Assembly (NCBI GenBank): GCA_016873575.1
Contig: VGWY01000148.1
Location: 1 to 6,637 of the forward strand
Origin: Nitrospira sp.
GTDB taxonomy: Bacteria; Nitrospirota; Thermodesulfovibrionia; Thermodesulfovibrionales; SM23-35
Direction: 5' to 3'
DNA length: 6,637 nucleotides
Shown: piece by piece, positions 1 to 4,310 of the stretch
How positions within the stretch are numbered: the first letter of the stretch is position 1
Layout of the letters: every line of letters starts with the position of its first letter
Made by a program: the position numbers and the translations under genes
The notes under the pieces: model-generated
Database searches by the model: none
What the model was told of the DNA's origin: nothing
The model's input: only the letters and a program-made list of their open reading frames with translations

Positions 1-52
1 ATATGATATTAAAGTTTTTTATGAAGCTGCAAGTTATCAAATTCCTGAATAA
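1..52 (+). CDS. Possible 3' end of a plus-strand gene cut by the left edge
   Basis: One plus-strand frame is open from base 2 to a TAA at 50-52 and encodes 16 residues (YDIKVFYEAASYQIPE). A hairpin followed by a T-run starts 4 bases later, as expected behind a real gene. No family can be recognised from so few residues. A second frame, from the ATG at 3-5, is also open and runs through the palindromic repeat to about base 146. Its end looks like repeat translated by chance, so I prefer the shorter frame. Weak evidence overall. Confidence 0.3.
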   Translation, partial: YDIKVFYEAASYQIPE

Positions 53-56
53 CTGG

Positions 57-110
57 AACAAAGAACCTGTCATTCCGCACTTGATGCGGAATCCAGGTTC
101 TTTGTTTTTT
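57..110 (+). terminator. Hairpin plus T-tract, plus-strand terminator built partly from a repeat
   Basis: A perfect 12-bp inverted repeat (57-68 aacaaagaacct, 95-106 aggttctttgtt) encloses a second perfect 8-bp hairpin (72-79 with 85-92). It is followed by a run of six T at 105-110. This fits an intrinsic terminator for a plus-strand gene ending at about base 52. There is no matching T-run on the minus strand, so it is unlikely to stop dapL-folK transcription efficiently. Confidence 0.5.
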
Positions 111-137
111 CTGGATTCCTGCTTTCGCAGGAATGAC
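69..137. repeat. 69-bp palindromic dispersed-type repeat overlapping the folK 3' end
   Basis: The outer arms GTCATTCC (69-76) and GGAATGAC (130-137) are exact inverse complements, as are GGAATCCAG (88-96) and CTGGATTCC (111-119). Each half also folds on itself (72-79 with 85-92; 115-122 with 127-134). The structure and sequence match a well-known kind of intergenic bacterial repeat, often mistranslated as a peptide containing SCESRNPE. Only one copy is in this window, so calling it dispersed relies on general knowledge. It lies inside the folK reading frame. Confidence 0.8.
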
Positions 138-606
138 CTGAAGTAAAGTTCCGATTAAGTCGCTGTAACAGGTCATGCACGCTCATTCTTATCACTGGAT
201 GTTTCTTGTCTGGTGCAATCTCGCATAAGGGTTTCAGAACAAAATCACGCTCATGCATAAAAGGGTGCGGAATCCTTAAATAATCTTTATCCAAAATAAT
301 ATCATCAAAGAGAAGAATATCAAGGTCAATAATACGAGGTCCCCATCGAAATGATTCCTCCCTACCAACCTCCTTCTCAATATCCTTTAATGTCTTTAAA
401 AGCTCCTCCGGCTCAAGTTCTGTCTCTATTTCTATTGCCATGTTTATAAATTTCGGCTGATCCTTTACACCCCACGGCTCAGTCTCATAGAGAGAAGACC
501 GCTTTCTCATGACGATTCCTTTGTTTTCAAGAAGCTGAATTGCGCGGTGACAATTTTCTTCTCTATTTCCGAGGTTAGAACCAATGCCAATATATGCGAT
601 AGACAT
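70..606 (-). CDS. folK: 2-amino-4-hydroxy-6-hydroxymethyldihydropteridine pyrophosphokinase (HPPK)
   Basis: This cytoplasmic folate-pathway enzyme transfers pyrophosphate from ATP to 6-hydroxymethyl-dihydropterin, the step before dihydropteroate synthase. From the chosen start (178 residues) the sequence shows the N-terminal YIGIGSNLGNR motif (5-15), the pterin-side YETEPWG stretch (40-46), R82, and the HPPK signature RWGPRIIDLDILL (87-99). In that signature D94 and D96 would bind the two magnesium ions. The ATG at 604-606 is chosen because family members begin just before this glycine-rich strand. The frame stays open to 687, but those extra 27 residues are unlike the family and would run into dapL. 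The Shine-Dalgarno is modest (AGGCAAGAG). The catalytic domain ends near residue 153. The last roughly 24 residues (including SGHSCESRNPE) are encoded by a palindromic repeat that also supplies the TGA stop. The gene lies 64 bp behind dapL on the same strand, probably co-transcribed. Identification is firm; the C-terminal tail is anomalous. Confidence 0.95.
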   Translation of the reverse strand: MSIAYIGIGSNLGNREENCHRAIQLLENKGIVMRKRSSLYETEPWGVKDQPKFINMAIEIETELEPEELLKTLKDIEKEVGREESFRWGPRIIDLDILLFDDIILDKDYLRIPHPFMHERDFVLKPLCEIAPDKKHPVIRMSVHDLLQRLNRNFTSGHSCESRNPEKTKNLDSASSAE

Positions 607-670
607 CTCTTGCCTAAATAATCTATAAATATTCAGACATACACAGGCAGGGCATGAGTTTCGATTAGAG

Positions 671-1846
671 TTAAAGAACTTTTCCAATTCTCTCTACTGC
701 CTCTTTAATTCTATCCACAGATGCGGTTAACGCAAATCTTACATACCCTTCTCCCGGCTCTCCAAAACCATTTCCCGGGGTTCCGAGTACACCTGCCTTT
801 TCAAGTAGATGTGCAACAAATCCTGAAGAATCAAAGATAGATGGGACCTTTGCCCAGATGTAAAAGGTTGCTTTTGGTTTAATAAGATGTATGCCAAGTT
901 TTTTAAACCCATTATAAAGGGTATTTCTCCTTTCCTGATAGGTCTTCCTTATCACAGAAAGGATTCTGTCATCTGTATCGAGTGCGACTATGGCTGCCTC
1001 TTGTATGGCCTGAAAAACCCCTGAATCGAGGTTTGTCTTTATCTTTCCGAGGCCTGCTAAAACCTCCTTATTACCGACAGCAAAACCTATCCTCCAACCC
1101 GTCATATTATACGTCTTTGAGAGCGAATGGAACTCAATTCCTACATCCTTTGCACCGGGTATCTGCATAAAACTCAACGGTCTTCTATCATCATAATATA
1201 TCTCGGTATATGAGGCATCGTGGCAGACTATAATGTTGTACTTCAACGCAATCTTTATTACCTCCCTATAGAATTTTACCGGTGCTATAGCTGAAGTGGG
1301 ATTATTAGGATAGTTTATGAAGATGAGTTTTGTTTTCTCGAATACCTTTTTGGGTATCACGGTGAAATCAGGCAGAAAATCATTTTCCTCTCTGAGTGGC
1401 ATCATATATCTTTTCCCACCGGCAAACAAAGTGCCAATAGGATAAACAGGATAGCCAGGAGATGGTATAAGCACTATATCACCCGGGTTGACAAATGCCA
1501 ATGGAATGTGGCCTATACCTTCTTTCGAGCCGATTAAAGAAAGTACCTCTGTCCGTGGGTCAAGCTTGGCATCAAATCTTTTCCTATACCACTTCGCAAC
1601 AGCTTCTCTAAAAGAGAGCATACCCTCGTATGATGGATAACGGTGATGAACAGGGTTTTCAACAGCCTTTTTCATTGCATTAACTATGTGTGATGGCGTT
1701 GGAATGTCAGGGTCACCGATACTCAGATCTATGAGGTCAGTGCCTTTATCTATTGCCTCCTGTTTCATCTTGTCTATAGATGCGAACAGATAAGGTGGGA
1801 GATGCTTTAAGCGCGAAGCGAGCTCAACAGAAATTCTTGTCTTCAA
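671..1846 (-). CDS. dapL: LL-diaminopimelate aminotransferase (DapL)
   Basis: This PLP-dependent class I/II aminotransferase converts tetrahydrodipicolinate to LL-diaminopimelate in one step using glutamate. It bypasses the succinylase/acetylase routes to lysine and peptidoglycan. The 391-residue product has the DapL-like N-terminus ELASRLKHLPPYLFASID (8-25), SIGDPDIPTP (42-51), the Tyr/Pro segment RYPSYEG (69-75), GSKEGI (106-111), NYPNNPT (178-184), D210 and Y213 for the cofactor, and SLSKTYNMTGWR (241-252). K244 is the Schiff-base lysine, and R370 in GEGYVRF would bind the substrate carboxylate. The start is a TTG at 1844-1846, because a perfect AGGAGG lies 5 bases upstream and the product then begins where the family does. 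An upstream ATG at 1912 would add 22 residues unlike the family and lies within a few bases of the promoter. The frame ends 64 bp before folK. The DapL assignment (DapL2-like branch) is from recalled family similarity. A broader aspartate aminotransferase is the alternative, but less likely. Confidence 0.92.
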   Translation of the reverse strand: MKTRISVELASRLKHLPPYLFASIDKMKQEAIDKGTDLIDLSIGDPDIPTPSHIVNAMKKAVENPVHHRYPSYEGMLSFREAVAKWYRKRFDAKLDPRTEVLSLIGSKEGIGHIPLAFVNPGDIVLIPSPGYPVYPIGTLFAGGKRYMMPLREENDFLPDFTVIPKKVFEKTKLIFINYPNNPTSAIAPVKFYREVIKIALKYNIIVCHDASYTEIYYDDRRPLSFMQIPGAKDVGIEFHSLSKTYNMTGWRIGFAVGNKEVLAGLGKIKTNLDSGVFQAIQEAAIVALDTDDRILSVIRKTYQERRNTLYNGFKKLGIHLIKPKATFYIWAKVPSIFDSSGFVAHLLEKAGVLGTPGNGFGEPGEGYVRFALTASVDRIKEAVERIGKVL

Positions 1847-1851
1847 GACCA

Positions 1852-1857
1852 CCTCCT
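1852..1857 (-). promoter_or_regulatory. Shine-Dalgarno fixing a TTG start for dapL
   Basis: The minus strand reads AGGAGG, then 5 bases, then TTG. No ATG or GTG in frame has comparable spacing; the in-frame GTG at the end of this motif overlaps it. This decides the start of dapL. Confidence 0.75.
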
Positions 1858-1872
1858 GACAGTAATATTTTT

Positions 1873-1910
1873 CCTTGCATGGAAGCTCCGAACCTTGCAT
1901 GAAGAGCTTC
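1873..1910 (-). promoter_or_regulatory. Direct repeat and hairpin in the dapL leader
   Basis: On the plus strand CCTTGCAT occurs at 1873-1880 and 1893-1900, each followed by a similar GAAG/AGCT stretch, so two roughly 16-base copies sit 20 bp apart. The segment also holds an exact 7-bp inverted repeat (1882-1888 with 1904-1910) that would form a stem with a 15-base loop in the mRNA leader. It lies between the presumed promoter and the Shine-Dalgarno. It could be an operator or a leader structure. It is too short for a lysine riboswitch, and no known motif was recognised. Confidence 0.35.
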
Positions 1911-1923
1911 ACTTTTTCTGGCT

Positions 1924-1929
1924 ATTATA
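1924..1929 (-). promoter_or_regulatory. Candidate -10 element for dapL-folK
   Basis: The minus strand reads a perfect TATAAT here, in an AT-rich stretch about 78 bases upstream of the TTG start. No strong -35 is seen; the best match (TACACA, 19-bp spacer) falls at the edge of the palindromic element at 1951-2031. Initiation would be near 1917, giving a leader of about 70 bases. Confidence 0.45.
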
Positions 1930-1950
1930 TATTATTTACTATCATACTTG

Positions 1951-2031
1951 TGTAGCCGCAACCTTTAGGTTACGTGGATTTAAACAATTTTTAAATCACC
2001 ATTTAATCGCAGGCTGAGGCCTGCGGCTACA
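1951..2031. repeat. 81-bp palindromic element with 10-bp terminal inverted repeats
   Basis: The ends TGTAGCCGCA (1951-1960) and TGCGGCTACA (2022-2031) are exact inverse complements. Between them lie three smaller inverted repeats: AACC-TTT-AGGTT near 1960-1971, an 8-bp stem at 1977-1984 with 1990-1997, and a 7-bp stem at 2008-2014 with 2019-2025. There is no open reading frame. The shape suits a miniature non-autonomous element or a structural intergenic repeat. No convincing target-site duplication is visible. Confidence 0.75.
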
Positions 2032-2169
2032 TTAAGGTATTATAATGTCGTTTAATATTGTTTAGGATTTAATGCTTGGGATTTAGAATTTCATGGTTCT
2101 TCTCTGTGCTCTCTGTGGGTTAAGTAGTTTGGCAAAAATGTTTTAAGAAGAGTATTTAAAGGAATTTTT
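2032..2169. other. Non-coding AT-rich spacer with repeat-like words
   Basis: No reading frame of coding character is seen on either strand. The stretch contains GGATTTA-type words (around 2064-2091) and a TCTCTGTGCTCTCTGTGGG segment (around 2101-2119). Both resemble short intergenic repeats seen in many environmental bacterial genomes; that comparison is from memory. Together with the flanking palindrome and hairpin it fills the gap between dapL and the small exported-protein gene. Nothing functional can be supported. Confidence 0.4.
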
Positions 2170-2193
2170 AGCGGGGGAGAGTGCTCCCCCGCT
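2170..2193 (-). terminator. Strong GC-rich hairpin just after the exported-protein gene
   Basis: A perfect 10-bp stem (AGCGGGGGAG 2170-2179 with CTCCCCCGCT 2184-2193) and 4-base loop begin 5 bases past the stop codon of the gene at 2199-2630. On the transcribed minus strand it is followed by TAAAAATTCC rather than a T-run. It is therefore either a U-poor terminator or a 3' mRNA-stabilising structure. Confidence 0.55.
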
Positions 2194-2198
2194 TGAGA

Positions 2199-2630
2199 TT
2201 ACTTCTTTTCTGCAGGCTTTTTTTCAGCAGGTTTTGCTGGCTCAGCAGCCTTCTTCTCAGGCTCTGCCTTCTTCTCTGCCTTTGCAACTGCCTTCTTTAC
2301 TGATTTAGCAGTATTCTTGCCGTCTGCTGTGGTGTATTTTACTACAACCTTATCACCAGCCTTACAGTCTTTCATCATCTTCTCGTCAACAGCTATAACA
2401 ACATCACCCTTTTTACCTTTTACGGTAATGGTCTTTGCTGCTACATCAACTGCTGTAACCTCACCGGTAACCTGGGTAATCTTTGCTGGGGCCTTTTTCT
2501 CTGCCGGAGCTGCTTTCTTCTCTGCAGGGGCAGGAGCTGGTGCTGCCTTTTTCTCCTCTGCTGCGAAGGAAACAGATGCGACTGCAAATACAAAGAGAAC
2601 TGCTACGATAAGAGCTAATGCTTTCTTCAT
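2199..2630 (-). CDS. Small exported Lys/Ala/Pro-rich protein with a beta-rich core domain
   Basis: This 143-residue protein of unknown function has a clear signal peptide: Lys-Lys at 2-3, a hydrophobic core at 4-20, and a likely cut after SFA at 23. Mature residues 24-50 are low-complexity EKKAAP-type repeats. Residues 51-112 form a compact domain of short valine-rich strands (TGEVTAVDVAAKTITVKG, then DVVIAVDE and GDKVVVKY). It resembles small OB-like or DUF5666-like barrels, but only by strand pattern. Residues 113-143 are again Lys/Ala/Pro/Glu repeats. By my count the protein has 32 lysines, one cysteine (C89), and no arginine, histidine or tryptophan. The ATG has an excellent AGGAGGTGA 8 bases upstream, suggesting high expression. 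A sigma-54-type promoter lies about 64-80 bases upstream, and the gene directly follows a sigma-54 activator gene on the same strand. A periplasmic role at the envelope or with a polyanion is plausible but unproven. Confidence 0.85.
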   Translation of the reverse strand: MKKALALIVAVLFVFAVASVSFAAEEKKAAPAPAPAEKKAAPAEKKAPAKITQVTGEVTAVDVAAKTITVKGKKGDVVIAVDEKMMKDCKAGDKVVVKYTTADGKNTAKSVKKAVAKAEKKAEPEKKAAEPAKPAEKKPAEKK

Positions 2631-2693
2631 TCAAGTCACCTCCTTTCTTTATAAAATTTATTCTTTTTAAACAATCCTTATCCAAAAGTATAT

Positions 2694-2710
2694 AAGCAAT
2701 AAACATGCCA
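2694..2710 (-). promoter_or_regulatory. Sigma-54 (-24/-12) promoter for the exported-protein gene
   Basis: The minus strand reads TGGCATGTTTATTGCTT. Compared with the RpoN consensus TGGCACG-N4-TTGCW, only one base in the two boxes differs, and the diagnostic GG-N10-GC spacing is exact (GG at 2709-2708, GC at 2697-2696). Transcription would begin near 2684, leaving a leader of about 54 bases before the ATG at 2630. No convincing sigma-70 promoter was found in the same spacer. The adjacent gene upstream encodes a sigma-54 activator, which makes the match more credible. Confidence 0.7.
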
Positions 2711-2757
2711 TATTTTCATACTCATAAAAATAGAGGTCTAAACAACTCACATGTACT

Positions 2758-2779
2758 TTCCCTCTCCCCTTTTAGGGAA
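2758..2779. promoter_or_regulatory. Inverted repeat at about -85 of the sigma-54 promoter, candidate activator site
   Basis: TTCCCT (2758-2763) and AGGGAA (2774-2779) are exact inverse complements separated by 10 bases. The centre lies about 85 bases upstream of the predicted sigma-54 start, within the range where NtrC-type activators bind. It overlaps the stop codon of the regulator gene (2772-2774), so it could instead be a weak hairpin at the end of that mRNA. Only one copy is seen. Confidence 0.3.
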
Positions 2780-4148
2780 TAGTATCCTCTTTTGGGGTAT
2801 CGAGGTTGAACTTTTCCCATCGGTAACAGAATGTTTTATAGCTCATACCAAGGAGTTTCGCAGCCTTTGTCGCAATACCGTTCGATTTCAACATTGCCTT
2901 TTTCAAGAGTTCTTTTTCCAGATTTTCAAAATCTATCCCTTCGTCTGGAAGGTCAAAATCGTGAATATCACTCCTGTGTGAAAGTCGGAGCTCACTCTTT
3001 ATGTCCTTAAGGTGTATAAAAGGAGATTCACACATAATAACTGCACGTTCGACAACTGACTCAAGTTGTCTTATATTTCCCGGCCAGTGGTATTCGATAA
3101 GTGCCTTAATTGCTTTTTCTTCTATCCCTTTTATCCTTTTCCCAAATTCCTGATTATATTTCTTGATAAAAAAAACAACCAGTTCGGGTATGTCTTCCTT
3201 TCTCTCACGGAGTGGAGGAAGTTCAATAGTGATAACCTTCAGCCGATAATAGAGGTCTTCTCGAAAGTTCTTCTTTGATATTTCTTCCTCAAGGTCTTTA
3301 TTTGTTGCCGCAATGATTCTGACATCTGCCTTGATAGATTCGCGGCTACCAATTCTTCTAATCTCTTTATCCTGAAGTACTCTGAGGATCTTGGATTGTG
3401 TTAAAGCAGGGAGGTCACCAATCTCGTCAAGGAATATGGTTCCACCATTTGCAGCCTCAAAAAGTCCTATATTCCTCGATGTTGCACCTGTGAAAGAACC
3501 TGGTTCATACCCAAAAAGCTCACTTTCAATAAGGTTTTCAGGAATGGCAGTGCAATTTACGGCAATAAATGGCTTCGTTTTCCTTTGGCTGTTATAGTGG
3601 ATTGCCCTTGCCACAAGTTCCTTACCCGTACCACTTTCCCCAAGGATAAGGACAGTTGCAGAACTCGAAGATATCTTTTTCATTATCTCAACTGCTTCTT
3701 GCATCTTCTTAGAACTGCCAATAATGCCTTCTATACTGAATCTGTCATACAATGCCCTTTGAAGTTGTATATTTTCTTTTAGGAGATTAGAACGCTCAAC
3801 AGCTCTCTTAACTGTCAATAACAGAGTATCTTTATTCAGTGGCTTCGTTAGATAATCAAATGCACCTTTTCTAATAGCCTCCACAGCCGAGGATATCGTG
3901 CCATATGCTGTCATGACAACCACTGACGGCTCAAAAGGTTCCCTCGGGATGGATTCGATAAATTCGATACCATCCATACCTTCCATCTTGAGGTCAGTGA
4001 GAACAACATCAGGACTGAACTTCTTCACAATCTTCAGTCCTTCCTCCCCCGATGAAGCAGTATACGTCTCATGTCCCTCATCATCAAGTATGGTCTTGAG
4101 GATATTTCTTTGAAGTGGTTCGTCGTCTACAACAAGTACAACAGCCAA
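2772..4148 (-). CDS. NtrC-family sigma-54-dependent response regulator
   Basis: This 458-residue cytoplasmic DNA-binding activator opens sigma-54 promoters by ATP hydrolysis after phosphorylation by its kinase. Domain order: receiver (3-118) with D8, D9, phosphoacceptor D52, T80 and K102. Then AAA+ domain (about 142-365) with Walker A GESGTGKE (170-177), the sigma-54 contact loop GSFTGA (217-222), Walker B GGTIFLDEIG (235-244), the arginine-finger region FREDLYYRL (295-303) and sensor II WPGNIRQLE (355-363). Last is a Fis-type helix-turn-helix (about 412-452, GIATKAAKLLGMSYKTF). All catalytic residues are present. The contact loop has Ser where most relatives have Ala (GAFTGA). The start is a TTG at 4146-4148, with AGGGAG 7 bases upstream and the receiver beginning at once. 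The gene follows the kinase by 162 bp, a gap largely filled by an inverted-repeat element. The signal sensed is unknown. AtoC, ZraR and NtrC are relatives that cannot be told apart here. Confidence 0.95.
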   Translation of the reverse strand: MAVVLVVDDEPLQRNILKTILDDEGHETYTASSGEEGLKIVKKFSPDVVLTDLKMEGMDGIEFIESIPREPFEPSVVVMTAYGTISSAVEAIRKGAFDYLTKPLNKDTLLLTVKRAVERSNLLKENIQLQRALYDRFSIEGIIGSSKKMQEAVEIMKKISSSSATVLILGESGTGKELVARAIHYNSQRKTKPFIAVNCTAIPENLIESELFGYEPGSFTGATSRNIGLFEAANGGTIFLDEIGDLPALTQSKILRVLQDKEIRRIGSRESIKADVRIIAATNKDLEEEISKKNFREDLYYRLKVITIELPPLRERKEDIPELVVFFIKKYNQEFGKRIKGIEEKAIKALIEYHWPGNIRQLESVVERAVIMCESPFIHLKDIKSELRLSHRSDIHDFDLPDEGIDFENLEKELLKKAMLKSNGIATKAAKLLGMSYKTFCYRWEKFNLDTPKEDTIP

Positions 4149-4155
4149 TGTATTA

Positions 4156-4161
4156 CTCCCT
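4156..4161 (-). promoter_or_regulatory. Shine-Dalgarno supporting the TTG start of the response regulator
   Basis: The minus strand reads AGGGAG, 7 bases before the TTG at 4148. No ATG is available before the receiver domain starts, so this site decides the start. Confidence 0.6.
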
Positions 4162-4174
4162 AAAGTCGTCTTTT

Positions 4175-4281
4175 GTCATTGCGAGTGAAACGAAGCAATC
4201 TCAAATCCTATAAAGAGAAAAACCTGTGAACAATTAAAGTAAACATGAAGATTGCTTCGTCGCTCCGCTCATCGCAATGAC
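4175..4281. repeat. 107-bp inverted-repeat element between kinase and regulator genes
   Basis: GTCATTGCG (4175-4183) is the exact inverse complement of CGCAATGAC (4273-4281), and ACGAAGCAATCT (4190-4201) of AGATTGCTTCGT (4249-4260). The middle is about 47 bases of AT-rich sequence. The arms match a widespread kind of bacterial intergenic repeat (GTCATTGCGAG...GAAGCAATC), recognised from general knowledge. The element has no reading frame and sits inside a presumed operon, so it would be transcribed as a long stem-loop between the two genes. There is no T-run to suggest a canonical terminator. Confidence 0.8.
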
Positions 4282-4310
4282 ACCTGAAGTATAAACACAT
4301 AAATGTTCTC

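Noticed and set aside
607..687. Longer folK starting at the ATG at 687
   Set aside because: The extra 27 residues do not resemble HPPK and would overlap the end of dapL; the ATG at 606 begins exactly at the conserved N-terminal strand.
1847..1912. Longer dapL starting at the ATG at 1912
   Set aside because: It adds 22 residues unlike the family, starts only a few bases from the presumed transcription start, and ignores the ideal Shine-Dalgarno before the TTG at 1846.
1951..2031. Insertion sequence with transposase
   Set aside because: The element is only 81 bp with no reading frame; at most a miniature non-autonomous element.
2127..2150. TTGGCAAAAATG as a second sigma-54 promoter on the plus strand
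   Set aside because: The GG is not followed by GC after 10 bases and no plus-strand gene lies downstream.
2199..2630. ZraP-type zinc-binding periplasmic protein
   Set aside because: Genetic context is similar, but there are no histidines, only one cysteine, and the domain pattern is beta-rich rather than helical.
2317..2670. Plus-strand open frame opposite the exported-protein gene
   Set aside because: It is a mirror of the low-complexity Lys/Ala/Pro codons on the other strand, with no ribosome binding site or recognisable domain.
2687..2692. TATACT as a sigma-70 -10 box for the exported-protein gene
   Set aside because: No acceptable -35 lies at 16-18 bp upstream, whereas the overlapping sigma-54 site fits well.
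2461..2706. Minus-strand frame overlapping the exported-protein gene
   Set aside because: Out-of-frame shadow with no signal peptide or domain; its start would also lie upstream of the sigma-54 transcription start.
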